64,000 bases of DNA, from positions 279,742,380-279,806,379 of the forward strand of contig CM046874.1 of NCBI GenBank assembly GCA_025667525.1. Reading direction: 5' to 3'. Positions 21,896-34,854 of this stretch are shown here, piece by piece. A program made the translations under genes and the position numbers. The notes beneath the pieces are model-generated. The model had not been told where the DNA came from, did not search any database, and saw only the letters and a program-made list of their open reading frames with translations. Numbering within the stretch: position 1 is the stretch's first letter; each line of letters opens with the position of its first letter. This DNA is from Glebionis coronaria. Its lineage: Eukaryota > Streptophyta > Magnoliopsida > Asterales > Asteraceae.

Positions 21896-24800
21896 ATGCG
21901 CACTCGCGCGCGTACATACATACCGAGTGGTGTACCAAATTCTTCCAATTCTTCCAAAAAGAAGAAGAAGAAGAAAAACAAAAAAACCGTCATTCAAGCC
22001 GATCCCGAGAATCGTGCTTTCGACAATACAATGGAAGATAACCGACCTATGCTCGAGATTTTGCAATCTCACGTTGAAGGAAACGATGACGCTATCGTTG
22101 TCCCCGTAATTGGAGCAAATAATTTTGAACTCAAATCGGATTTAATTAAAATGGTTTCCGCTATCCCATTTTTGGGTCGTTACCAAGATGACCCCCATGA
22201 TCATATCAAGAGATTTATCCAATTGTCCAATACCGTCAAATACAATGGGGTGCCACAAGAGGCCGTTCGCCTACAACTTTTTCCTTTTTCCCTCGAGGGA
22301 CAAGCCCGGATTTGGCTTGATAAGGAACCACCCCAAAGTATTACAACATGGATCGACTTAGAGACCAAGTTCATTAATTACTTTTTCCCACCATCACGGA
22401 CCACTTCTTTAAGGAATGAAATAATCACCCTTGAACAAAAATATGGGGAAACTTTTAGTGAGTCTTGGGATCGATTTAAAGAGCTTTTGAGAAAATGTCC
22501 ACAACACGGTTTCACCAAAGTGCATCAAATAAACACGTTTTACAATGGTTTAACTCTAAATGACCAAGACTCACTTAATAGTGCCGCGGGGGGCAATATT
22601 CGTTTGAAAACCACGAATGAGGCTTGGGCCATTATTGAGAACAAGGCAAAAGTGCAAACTAAGAGTGTTCGGACTACAATAGCTAGTGCTAGTGATAATG
22701 AGGTGAATAATCAAATTAAGGAGCTTACTTCAATTGTGAAACACCTTGCTCTAAAAACCGACGCCCTCACTACACATGTGCATGCCGTGAAAGATAATAG
22801 TGAAACGTGTGAGACTTGTGGTGGACCACTTTCATATTTCAATTGTGACAAAGTTTACAATAATCAACAACAACAAGTTTGTGCTTTTAATGCTAATGAA
22901 AGGGTTCCATTTAAACCTAATGTTGATGTTAACCATTTGTCTTACAATAGTACTAATTATTTGGCTCCTCCGGGTTTTGTAGCACCACAAAGACCACCCC
23001 CACCTGCCCAAAATACCCAATACCATAATAGGAACCAAGGTCCTCAAATGGGTAATTTTCAAGGGAATGCTAATCAAGGGAATTTTAATGGTCAAAACCA
23101 AGGGTTTCAAAATAATAATCAAGGTTTTTATAATAACAACGGTTTTCAATCTCAAAATCAAGGTTTTCCTAATCAAGGGTTTAATCAAATGAACATGCAA
23201 AATCTTCAAATGGACTTGGTTCTACAAAAATTGACCGAACATGAGAAAATCATGAAAGCTATGCAAGAATCCACTAGACAAATGCAAGAGTCCAACGATA
23301 AGTGATTTTTTACTATGTTGCAAACCCTTAGACCCCAAGGTGCCTTACCATCCAATACCGAGATTAACCCTCGTGCTAATGTGAGTGCTATCAATACTCG
23401 AAGTGGAGCCACTTTAGTGGGACCTTCCATCTCTTCGCCCATAAAGGAGAGACAAGGCCCAGAGGTCATAATGAGTAATCCTACTCCCCCTTCGGTGATT
23501 CCTCCCACTACCACTCCTAGTCCTAGTACTCCATTGCCGAATGAGCCTATCCCTACGGTTGTTCAAGAAGCGAGTCCTTCTCCTTCTCAACCTTCAAAGT
23601 CTAAGCCTAATATTCCTTATCCATCTAGGTTAGGCAAGACTAAAGTGCTCACCAAAGATGACGTTCATGTCTCTAACTTTTTGAAAATGATTTCCAATGT
23701 GAATGTTAACATAAGCCTTATTGAAGCACTTGCTCAAATGCCAAAATTTGTCAAAATGTTTAAAGATTTGCTTAATAAGAAAGAAAAAATGGTTGAGCTC
23801 GTGAACACCCGTTTAAATGAGAATTGTTCCGCGGTTCTTCTCAAAGAGCTTCCCGAAAAGCTAGGAGATCCCGGACGATTCGTGTTACCTTGCTCGTTTC
23901 CTCAAATCGATGATTGTATGGCTTTAGCGGATCTCGGCGCTAGCATCAATCTTATGCCACTTTCGGTTTGGAAACAACTTTCATTACCCGACCTTGTACC
24001 GACTCGTATGACTTTAGAATTAGCTAATCGAACTCTCGCATACCCCGTTGGTATTGCCGAAGATGTTTTTGTTCGAGTCGGTACATTCACCTTTCCCGTA
24101 GACTTTGTCGTCGTCGACTATGAGATGGATCCTCGTATTCCGTTAATACTTGGTAGACCATTTTAAAGATCCGGAAGAGCCTTAGTTGATGTAGCCGAAG
24201 GGGAATTAATTCTTAGGGTTAGGGATGAACAACAAGTTTTTAAAATGGGAAAAATCACAACGAAATCAAATGGAAAAGAGTCGGTCAATATGATTGATGT
24301 TCTTAATTATGATAATGACGAGATTTTTATTAATCCTTTTGGAATTGAAAAATCTAATCAAAATGATTTTGTGAAAAATTCATCCCTTCCCTTAGAGCCT
24401 CAAATTTTTGAAACTCCTATTTACGATACCTATAGTGATGACACTTCTTCAAGTGATCATACTACTTTCGGCTTAGACGACTCGACTTTTGACCCACCCA
24501 CTTTTGACCCACCCATTTATGATCAACCAATCTTTGATACCTACGATGATGACACTTCTTTAAGTGATCTCATCAACTTTGATGACCCACTCCATGATCT
24601 TAATGCACCTAATATCTCTATGAGTGATTCTTCCATGGAGACTCCTTTTGACTTTTATACTCCAATTTTAGAGGTCATAACTATTGAGGAGGATCCTCCA
24701 CTCTTAGAGATCATACCTAATTTAGTGGTTATTCCATTTGAGGAGGATTTAGATATCTTTCTAAATACCTATTTTCCTCATGAGGAAGAGTTTTCCTTTG

Positions 24801-25186
24801 ACTCCGACGATACTTATGTTTTCACATCAAGTTTGGAAGAGGATGACTTTCCCACTATGGATTTTGATGACATTTTGAGCTTAAATGTCAACACCACTTG
24901 CTATTTTCCCATTAAGGGACCGGTGTTTGATCTGGGAATAGAGACTTTTGTGCTTTCATTGCCATACCACCTTATCTTTCCTTGTAAGAGACTTTTGCCT
25001 AAGTATACCCCACTTTTCTATGACTTACGTACCACCTCGGGGTTTATTTCCTTTTGTGATGGAAATTATGTGTTTGAGCCGGGTGGATTTTCATGGGGTA
25101 TGCCTTGTATGACTTTGTTTCACCTTTATCATGGAGAGATTTTCCTCCCTTGGAAATCTCGATTTGTCCATGATGTTCCCATTTGA
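21896..25186 (+). pseudogene. gag-pro: Element B Gag-protease polyprotein with two nonsense codons
   Basis: A single frame broken by TGA at 23303-23305 and TAA at 24164-24166. The Gag domain lies at about residues 78-250 (FPFSLEGQARIWLDKEPP, FFPPSRTTSLRNEI, FYNGL, SAAGGNI), preceded by a poly-Lys stretch. The zinc-knuckle equivalent CETCGGPLSYFNC lacks the His found in element A. A long Asn/Gln/Gly-rich region follows. The protease core DLGASINLMP is near 23,930 and LILGRPF is just before the second stop. The last 313 residues (24245-25186) are acidic with DDTSSSD- and FDPPTFDPP-type repeats and are not RT. The stops probably arose by mutation; TGA readthrough is possible but unsupported. Confidence 0.9.
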
Positions 25187-27221
25187 ATGATGACATTCGG
25201 GAATTCGAGTCGAGCTAGAGACTCGTGATGAAAAATCAAGCATCGTTTAACTAGGTTAGATTTTTACCTTTTCCATCTTTTTCCACCCTTTTTACCTTTC
25301 ACCCATTTTCACCAATAAGTGTAGGGGGAGCCAAGTAGGTTGTTTGTTTTGTGTGTTGTGATTGTGCAGGGACATGTGCTTTAATGATCCACTTTTGGTA
25401 CTTTTGACGAGACCCGTGTTCCCGTGTTACCCGTGTACCCGGTTCCTTCGATAAGTTTTTGCTATTGTGATTCAATCTTGTATATAAATAAAACGAATAA
25501 ATGTAATCACTTTAGTTGTCCCTTCCTTAGCTCTATTTTAAACAACGTACTCAATGTCCTAAGTGTAGGGGAGTTTATTCTCCCACATGCTTAAACATTG
25601 AGGACAATGTTTATATTAAGTGTAGGGGGGATTTCTATCGAAATTTTAGTGGGCTTTTCCATGAATTTGACCCCATTTAACCGGAAAATTTAAAAAAGTT
25701 TCAACGTTTTTCAAATTTTTGATCTATTTTGGCCTTGTAGTATTTTTCATTTATTTTCTTTTATCATCGCATCTTATATTTTCCATTTCAAGAATAAAGT
25801 CAAAAATAAATAAATAAATAAAATGGTTTTAACAAGTTTAGATATCTTTGATATATTAGGCCCGTCGTGAATATTTTGACTCAACCCGAGTTTACTTATC
25901 TAAGTTTACTCTAGCTAGTATCCTTAACCATATGGACCTTAATTGGTTTATTAGGCTAAGCATCCACGAGTCTCATTCCTTGAGATTTTAAATTGTGGAG
26001 AACGAGAGATGATAGAGTTAATTATAAGTTTGGTATTCTTTCATTAACTTATGTGAGTTAATTATGAGCTTTTTCTCCCATCGCTTGTTAATAAATATAT
26101 TTTCAATAAATAAGGTTGTACGATTTGAAAAGTTACTTAGCTTCTAGCACAAGATCGTTTAAAAGTTGCTCGGTATTAATTAGAGTTCATAGCCAAGGCA
26201 TAACTTATTGAAGCGGGACGCGGATATTGGCTTATCCAAAAAGGCCCTAACAAGGCATGAGGATACCCGAGTCCAAAAAGGCCCTCACAAGGCATGAGGA
26301 TTCACTTTTTGCTAAAGATCCTAAGATGATGTGAAGATCATTAATCCAAATCAATATGATGGATCAAGACACACGACGAGAAGCAATTACTCCCCTAAAG
26401 ATCATGGAGAAGTCTATCCAAAAAGACCCTAACAAGGTATGAGGATAAATAGATCCAAGTCCGAAAAGGAGGCGGATCGTTGTATATCAAAATCCTATAT
26501 AAAGAAGAGGATAAATGAAGAAGTCGTGGTCAACATTTGAAGCATCTTTCACTCCTAATGAAGATGTATACCAAAATGAAGAGAAGACCATAATTTCAAG
26601 ATCGTATCTCAAGATTTGAAGTTTGAACTACAAGCCAATTATCGGTCCGAGAAAGGTCTCAAATCATGAAACGAGTTATGCCAAGATATGAACTTTATGA
26701 GGTTTCGAGAATCAGTTTTAATAGATTTTGTCCTTTAGCTAACTATTGATTAAATCATCCTACTTTATTTTCGGCCTTAATAAATTATCAAAATAAGTAA
26801 AAAATGCATCCTCGTGATCATTCAAGACAAAAATAAAATACAAGAGATACACCGTTGGAATAAGGGGGTCTAAGTGATTAAATAAACCACATGAGTAAGT
26901 GTTAGTTGTGCTAACTTATGGTAAACAATGATCTCGTTTTTAAGCTTGGTATGGGGAACGTGAAACTTGAGGGTGATTAATATTCATGACACCAAAGCCC
27001 TAATTTAAATCCTAGATTTCTTTACGAGTTTCTGCCATCAAATAATTTTCAAGTAATAAATCATTTAACTTTTGTCTCCTTTTAAGTTCTTATCTTTTTA
27101 TTGTATTAGTAGTAGTAATAATAATAAAGGCCGAGATGGATTGATTATGAGGAAAATGTAACTTTATGCTTTGAAATTATGCATTGCATGGGGTCATTGC
27201 AATGGTCAAGTGTAGGGGATT
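25187..27221 (+). other. Element B 3-prime non-coding tail with conserved hairpins and polypurine tracts
   Basis: No gene. In order: CGAGTC/GACTCG hairpin (25206-25225); AAGTGTAGGGGGAG (25317-25330); AAGTGTAGGGGAG (25561-25573); AGGA-loop hairpin with eight-base arms (25593-25612); AAGTGTAGGGGGG (25618-25630); three copies of a 30-base repeat (26235-26264, 26272-26301, 26417-26446; core GGCCCTAACAAGGCATGAGG); a CATTG hairpin (27182-27204); and the terminal polypurine tract AAGTGTAGGGGATT (27208-27221) next to the LTR. Confidence 0.87.
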
Positions 27222-29920
27222 TAATAAGTGTGTAAACACTTATCATTTTGCCACTAAAATCAAGGAAAAACAAGACCGAATCATGTGTTTTATATCATAA
27301 AAGTCGGAATTACGCGTGGTTTTGTGTTTTTTGTGTTAAAATAGGTACAAATGATCAAAAGAAGAGAAAACACGGGATTTCACGGTCAAATGTCGAAGAA
27401 AAGTCCAAGATAGAGACAAAGACAATGTCAAAGACCAAAAGTGTGCCATGGTCACGGAAACCGGCAAAGTCGACACGGGTTTGAAAATAATTTCAAGAAA
27501 GCCGAAATCGAGCTCGTTTTAGTGGATTAAATATTTTCGAAGATATTCGAGCTTAGTGGGTCCCATATTTTGGAATTGGGCCCTAAAACCCATTAAGGAG
27601 TATTAGTTACTTACTTTTGGAATACAAGCCCAATTAGGCCCAAAATTGTGTTATTAAAGAAACGGATTGGAATTGGGCTTAAGCCCATTCAAATGTAAAC
27701 TAGAAAAAACGGATGAAAAATTGCTTCATATCTGGTCAACCCTTATCTCACCCCAATTCATGTTTTTAATAAACAGTTATCCCAAACATTTAACCTCCCC
27801 TACACGTGTAATCAGAACACACGTTTAACAAACTCTTTCCCAAATAAAATATCCCCCACTTATCCCCAGTCAAACCTAACGTTTTATTTATAAAACGTTT
27901 TCACTCCACACGTTTACCCTCCCATGTGTTTATCACCCCACCTCATTTATATTAAATAAAACGTAATATTTTATTTACCAACAAACACACCCAATGCCAT
28001 CCTGGCAATCCGTGGCTCACAAGGTGCGTTTTCAGCCAATGATCAAGAGAGAGAAAGAAGAATGATGGGATAAATGGCCAAGATTAATTGCTTAAACATG
28101 AATATATGAAGAAGGTTTTTGGGGGTTTTGCCTATAAAAACCCCATCTTCAATGTAATTAGTTAGCACTTTTCTTATTTTTAATTTTCAGTCATTAGTTT
28201 AGATTTAATTTTGTATTCCTTTAAATTTCCAGCAAATGTAATTTTTAATTTTAATTAATGAAAAGTAAAATTTTAATTATTCTTGTCTCCTTTAATTTTC
28301 GATTCATAGTCATCACTGTTTGGTTATTTACAAGTTTATTTTATAATCAGCTTTAATCCAATTTTTATATTACTGTTTGAGTAATTCGAGTTGTTTGTGA
28401 TTAAAATATTTATCAATCTTTGAATGTTTATTTACTGTTCGTGAGTTTATAATATAAAAAAAATAATATAAGGAAAGTGATTTCGATATTACCCCCACTG
28501 GGAAATATAAAGGTTTCTGTTCATTTCTCGGTTCGGATTGGGTTATTATTTGGTTCAAAGGAGTGATTGGTTCGAAGCTGTTCGAGAATTTGTGTTTAGA
28601 TTCGAAGGTGACGGTTCGTTTCGATTCACAAGTACGCTCAGCGCGTTACATCGACCCAACGGCTCCGTCACTAGGTTTGTCCTTGTTTTTATTTTTATGT
28701 TAAATTTAGTTAATATAATCTGCTTAAGATTTTTTTTTAGTTTTCGTTTGGTATTGCTAGATAGTGTTTGAATCTGCTTATTTGGTTTTAGTTGATTAGT
28801 GCTATTGCTTATTATAGCTTATCTAGTATTAGTCCCTTTTAATTTTCTTGCTCTAGTTATATGCTTATTATCTGCTTAGTTTATAGTACTGTTTGGGTAG
28901 TTTTGCTGAATTTAAATCTGCTTGCTAATTTCTGTTTGGGTTCGGTTTTGCTTTTCGGTTTGAATTATATTGCTTATTAAGTTGTTTAGTATGTTTCTGT
29001 CTAGCTTATAGGAACTGTTTTTTTTTTGGTATTTAATTTTTCTGCTTATTAGATTTTGCTTTCTAATAGCTTATTTGCTTTTGCTTATTTAGGATTTGAT
29101 ATAATTGCTATCCTGCTTTAGCCTTTTTGCAATTGCTTATTTTTGCTGCTGAACATACAGACTCATTTAATCTGCATGTTTTTGATTGTCCAAACAAATA
29201 CCAAAAAAAGATATAACAAAATTTCGTCTGGGGTGGGTTTCGAACCCCTGACCCCTAGTTTGGCAGCCAAACGGTGCAACCAATTGAGCTAGACATCTTT
29301 TTGTTTATAGCTTTGCATAGTTTAATTAATATAACCCTTTTAATTAGTTGCAGTTTTAAATTAATTTAATTACAAGTTTTTAGTTTATTTAAAATTTAAT
29401 TAAAAGTTTTATTTTAATTCAGTTTTTATAAAAATACAAAAAGACAAAAAAAAAATTTTTATTTACTTTTATAACTTTAAATTTGTTTTCATTTTATTTT
29501 GTTCATTTAAAACAGATTTCATTTTAAATTTACTTTTATTTTTAAATTTAAATTAGTTTTAAATTACCTTTATTTTAAATTTACTTTTATGAGTCTTTAG
29601 TTTAAAAAAGTTTTTAAGTTTTTATTTAAAAGTTTTAGTTTAAAATTTAAGTTAGTTTTATTTGAAATATTTTTAAGTAGATTTTATTAAAGTTACTAGT
29701 TTAAAATTAATTAAATTAAAATAGTTTTTCTTTAAAAAGTTTTTATTAGTTTAATTTTTACATTAGATTAAAAAGATTTTATATTAAGTAGCTTTTAGTT
29801 TAAAATATCCTAAAATTACGTTTACCAAGAACAAATATAATCTTACGTTAAACCGGAAATCAATTCGAGTCGAGTCGAGGAAAAATGAACTTAATTGATA
29901 CATACAAAATCTCATTATCA
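27222..29920 (+). repeat. Element B 3-prime LTR
   Basis: 2,699 bases, the partner of 18538-21245 with scattered substitutions and small indels. It carries the terminal inverted repeat at 27224-27243 and the tRNA-like sequence at 29226-29297. Confidence 0.93.
29226..29297 (-). pseudogene. tRNA-like sequence in element B 3-prime LTR (antisense)
   Basis: Copy of 20540-20610 but with a consensus B box, GGTTCGAAACC, together with the consensus A box TAGCTCAATTGG, so both internal RNA polymerase III promoter boxes are intact here. Confidence 0.75.
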
Positions 29921-31447
29921 CCTAACCCACAAGTAGAAGTCGTCATTCAACAATGTATTGTTCCAACCATTGATGATCTTTCAAAAAATGTGGAAATGTT
30001 TTATACAGCTCTCACTGAGGAAATGTTAACTGATTTAAGTTATGTTAAATCTCTTGAAAATGAAGTTGATTTTCTGCAAACTAAATTAAAGACACAAGAA
30101 CACCAACTTTCTAACAAAATTGATTGACTTTCTAAGGAATACTTTTATGCTGACCATATGAATGCTATACTTGGTGTGTATACCGATCTTGATCAAGATT
30201 GTCATGTAGCATTTCTAGTGTCAGAATCAGACGAGAAATGTCGCAATCTTGAAGTAGAGCTTTCAAAACAAATTCAGTCATACAACAAACTTTCGAAAAG
30301 TTTTTCTCAACTTGAGAAACACTCCATTTCTCTTGAACTTGCTTCACAAAAAGGTGAAAAATCTCATAATCATAAAAAGTGTCAAGAAATGTCAGCTTCT
30401 TCGTTTCGTTTACTAAATGAAAAAGATTTCGAAATAAATGATTTGAAAGCTCAGCTAAAAGAAAGGGACATAGCCATAAGTGAGTTACAGACTCTCATTG
30501 AGAAAATGAAAGGAAAGTCTGTTTTGGGTAAACCATCCGTCGTTCGTCAACCGAATGCGGTTAAATGCCCTAAATCATCTATTTTGGGACAATCCCCACA
30601 GACTTTGCCTAAGATAGGAAATGATAAGAGTACCAATGTGATAGCACCTGGAATGTATAAGATGAACACTAAGCCCACTCAGACTGGAACATCAAGGTTA
30701 CCTCAGAATATTAAGAAAACTAATCAACGTGTGTCTTCTTCTACAGGAGTAATCCCCACTACTAGCGTTAGCGGACCACAACTTAAGAGCGATAGAATGC
30801 ACGATAAGGTCATGCCTAACAATAGTCAAGGAAAGAAGTTGGAAGTAGAAGACCACCGTAGGAATTTTAAGTTTTCTAAGAATAAAACGTCTGTAACTGC
30901 ATGTAATGACAGTTTAAATGCTAAGACCTCGAATGTTGAATTTGTTTGTGTTGAATGTGGCAAATGTGTTCGTACTTTCAATCATGATGCTTGTGCTCTT
31001 AATTATAATGGTGTGAATACTAGAACTAGGAAGCCTATTCGTATGCCCACTAGTACTAGTGAACCCACAAGAACTTTGAACCAATCCACTGAGCAACCAC
31101 TTAAGAAACTAAGTGCGTTAGAATCCACTACTCTAGGTAAACAAAGCAGGTTAAAGAAGCTTTATGAGAACATGATTAGGACATGTACACGGGGGTATTC
31201 AAGATTTACACCACCCGGATACAAATGGGTACCTAAGACAACCCCCATTCTAATTGGGTCTATGAATGTTAGCTTGCCTTTAGAATCTAGGTCCACTACT
31301 ATTTTGGAACCCGTTTCTATCAAGGGCTCCCATTTGTCAAATGCTACATTGTCTTCTAATTCTTCTGCAGCTCGTCGAAATCATCCTATTCATAATGGAC
31401 TCTGGGTGCACAAAGCACATGACGGGCAATCTCAAGCTTCTCATTAA
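29921..31447 (+). pseudogene. Copia-1 second Gag-side ORF, right of insertion B
   Basis: This continues the frame interrupted at 18537. It is open to a TGA at 30125-30127, then open in the same frame from 30128 to 31447. It has a coiled-coil N-terminal half (VELSKQIQSYNKLSKSFSQL, KAQLKERDIAISELQTLI), then a basic Ser/Thr/Pro linker with a Cys-rich CVECGKCVRTFNHDAC near 30,950-30,985. Copia-2 has the same segment. Its last codons overlap the protease frame, which is displaced by +1. It is non-functional because of the internal stops. Confidence 0.82.
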
Positions 31448-34400
31448 CTTCGTGGAGAAGTTTCTGGGTACGGTACGGTTTGGAAATGATAAATTTTCAC
31501 CGATACTCGGATATGGAGACTTGGTTCAAGGGAATATCACTATAAAACGGGTTTATTACGTCGAGGGACTGAATCACAATTTATTCTCGGTTGGTCAATT
31601 TTGTGATGCGGGTTTGGAAGTGGCTTTTCGGAAATCTACTTGCTATGTTAGAGACTACGATGGGAATGACCTTCTTACAGGTTCTCGTGGTTCTGATCTC
31701 TACACAGTAACTCTTCAAGACACATCTTCAACAAATCTAATTTGCTTAATGGCTAAAGCTTCATCATCTCAAGCATGGTTATGGCATCAACGATTGTCAC
31801 ATCTCAACTTTGACACCATCAACTTGCTTTCGAAGAATGATATTGTGACCGGTCTTCCTAAGTTAAAATTCGTCAAAGACCATCTTTGTTCTTCTTGTGA
31901 GTTGGGGAAAGCAAAACGAAAGTCTTTCAAAACAAATACTACCCCTAGCTCAAAAGGACGATTGGAACTTCTACACATGGATTTATGTGGTCCCATGCGT
32001 GTAGAGAGTATTAACAGGAAAAAGTATATTCTAGTGATTGTTGATGATTACTCTAGATACACATGGACTTTCTTCTTAAGGTCCAAAGATGAAACACCAG
32101 AGGTTCTCAAAAACTTTCTCAAGATGATACAACGCAATCTTCAAGCTCAAGTCTTAACCGTAAGAACGGATAGGGGTACTGAATTTCTGAACAAGAACTT
32201 GCAATCTTACTTTCAAGAAGAAGGCATCGAACATCAAACGTCTATTGCTCGAACTCCTGAACAAAACGACGTTGTCGAAAGACGGAACCGTACTTTGGTT
32301 GAGGCTGCTCGAACAATGCTTTCTGCTTCAAAATTACCGCTATTCTTCTGGGCTGAAGCAATTGCAACTGCCTGTTATACTCAGAATCGTTCTCTCGTCA
32401 TCCCTAGACATGAAAAGACAACTTATCACATCATCAATGGCAGGAAACCTACTGTAAAATTCTTTCACGTATTTGGATCTTTATGCTACATCCTTAAAGA
32501 CGGTGAGAATCTCGACAAGATGAAAGAAAAAGGTGATGCATGTATTTTTGTGGGGTATGCTACATTGTCGAAAGGATATCGGGTCTATAACAAGAGAACA
32601 AAGATCATTGTCGAAACAATTCATGTGAACTTTGACGAATTGCCACAGATGGTACTTGATCACAACAGCTCAAGTCCCGCACCTCAATGTCTAGCTATGG
32701 CACCTACACAAAACAGTGTACGTCCCGTGCAAGAATGTCAACAAAGTACTCCTACAGCAGACTCGACGGATACGACACAAATGAGTGAGTTGGTTGATTT
32801 ATATGATCCAATGTTTGATGAATATTACTATGGAAACAATCAAGTTGTGTCAAAGCCTTCCGCTGTCAACACTGCTGATGCACCAGCACAAAATCAACAA
32901 GACACAACTGCATCTACTTCAGCAACCGTTGCTCAAGAGACAATTCCAGTGGATACTCAACAAACTCAAGAAACTGTCATACAACCAACATCACCAACCG
33001 TCAATGCTGAAGGAGGTAACAACAATCAAGCAGTCGATGCACAACCTGACGATGAAGAATTTATCAATCCGTTCAGTACACTGGTACACGAAGTCGGAGA
33101 GTCTTCTACTCAACATGTTGATCCGTCCAACATGCATACATTCTACCAACCATATCCATCCACTCACCATTGGACACGTGATCATCCGTTGGAGCAAGTC
33201 ATTGGAAATCCTTCAAAACCAGTTCGAACACGCAGACAACTCGAAACCGATGGCGATGTGTGTATGTATGCACTCACCGTGAGTTCAACTGTACCTACAA
33301 ACATCAAACAAGCCATGACTGATCATGCGTGGATTGAATCAATGCAAGACGAAATTCATCAGTTTGAACGCCTAAATGTTTGGGAACTTGTTGACCGACC
33401 CTATGGAATGTCAATTTTAGATTTCAAATGGATCTGGAAAAACAAACTGGACGAAGAACAAACCATCATCAAAAACAAATCTCGTCTTGTGGTTAAGGGA
33501 TACCGTCAACAAGAAGGCATAGACTACGATGAATCATTCGCTCCAGTCGCTCGTTTGGAAGCAGTCAGGATATTCCTTGCTTATGCTGCACATAAGGGCT
33601 TCACGGTTTTTCAGATGGACGTTAAAACTGCTTTTCTCAACGGTCATTTGAAGGAAGAAGTGTATGTGAATCAGCCGAAAGGATTCATCGATCCTCATCA
33701 TCCTGACAAAGTCTATCGTCTCAAGAAGGTTGTATATGGACTTAAACAAGCTCCAAGGGCATGGTACGAAGAACTTTCAAACTTCTTGGTGTCCAAAGGA
33801 TTCTCCAAAGGTTCTATTGATCCTACTCTCTTTACTAATAAGTATGGGGATGACATAATGCTGGTGCAAGTTTATGTTGATGACATTATTTTTGGTTCTA
33901 CGAACCCAAAACTTTCAAAACATTTTGAAAATTTAATGCACAACAGATTTGAAACGTCAATGATGGGGGAGCTAAAATTCTTTTTAGGCCTCCAGATTCA
34001 TCAATCCCCACGTGGTATCTTCATTAACCAAGCTAAGTATGCTCAAGAGATACTTAAAAAGCATGGTATGACCTCATGTGCTCGCGTTGGTACACCATTG
34101 TCGACCAAACGCTGACTTGTACTCATATCCCGTAGATCAAATGCGATATCGCAGTATGATGGGGTCACTTATGTACCTTACAGCCAGCAGGCCGGATATT
34201 CATCATGTCACATGCTATTGTGCACGATATCAAGCCAGACCTACTCAAAAGCACCTCAAAGAGGTTAAACGGTTCGGTACCTTAAGAATACCATTCACAT
34301 GGGACTCTGGTATCCGAGGGAAACCGGTTTTCATCTAACGGCTTTTTCAGATTTTGATCACGCAGGTTGTCTTGATAGTCGTAAAAGCACTTTTGGTAGC

Positions 34401-34841
34401 ATACAATTTCTAGGGGAAGACAAGCTTGTCAGCTGGTCTTCAAAGAAGCAGGATTGCACTTCGCTCTCATCCGCTGAAGCAGAATATGTGGCTCTATCCG
34501 CGTGTTGTGCTCAATTCCTCTGGATGAGAACTCAACTCACGGATTATGGCTTCCACTTTGATAAAATACCTATGTATTGTGACTCAAAGTCGGCCATAGC
34601 CATATCTTGCAATCCGGTTCAGCACTCCTGCACCAAGCATATCGATGTCAAATATCACTTCATCAAGGAACAAGTGGAACGCGGCATCGTGGAACTATAC
34701 TTTGTCAGAACTGAGTACCAGCTGGCAGACTTGTTTACAAAAGCTCTATCGAAAGATAGGTTTGCGTATCTCGTTGGTCGTCTTGGTATGAAGTATATGA
34801 CTCCAGAAGAGTTGGAGGTTTTGGCAAATGAAGCTGCTTGA
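31341..34841 (+). pseudogene. pol: Copia-1 Pol: protease, integrase, RT, RNase H
   Basis: Domains run in copia order. Protease active site DSGCTKHMT is at 31398. The integrase zinc region is WLWHQRLSH then [11 protein letters not shown]. The integrase core carries the catalytic Asp in HMDLCGPM and in VRTDRGTEF, and the Glu in DVVERRNRT, with 35 residues between the last two. The RT includes [26 protein letters not shown] and YVDD (near 33,872). RNase H has Asp in SDFDHAG, Glu in SSAEAEY, and Asp in YCDSKSAI and KHIDVKYHF. The 924-residue frame ends at 34115. A frameshift near 34,105 and a second near 34,270 restore register before RNase H, which ends at 34841. The element cannot make intact Pol. 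Confidence 0.95.
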
Positions 34842-34854
34842 TATTCTCTCATAA

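Larger units (their letters stand above)
18538..29920 (+). mobile_element. Element B, Athila-like Ty3-gypsy, Gag-protease only (non-autonomous)
   Basis: A complete plus-strand element of 11,383 bases with perfect CCTAA duplications (18533-18537 and 29921-29925), inserted in the coiled-coil ORF of copia-1. LTRs are 18538-21245 and 27222-29920, roughly 1-2 percent different by eye. The internal region holds an Asp-tRNA-like primer site, a Gag-protease frame with two nonsense codons and a structured tail. RT, RNase H and integrase are absent. The LTR begins TAATAAG, not TG, an unusual terminus supported by the duplication and by alignment with element C. Confidence 0.94.

Noticed and set aside
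23303..23305. Programmed readthrough of the TGA between Gag and protease in element B
   Set aside because: Element A has no stop at this point and the following bases do not form a known readthrough context, so simple mutation is more likely.
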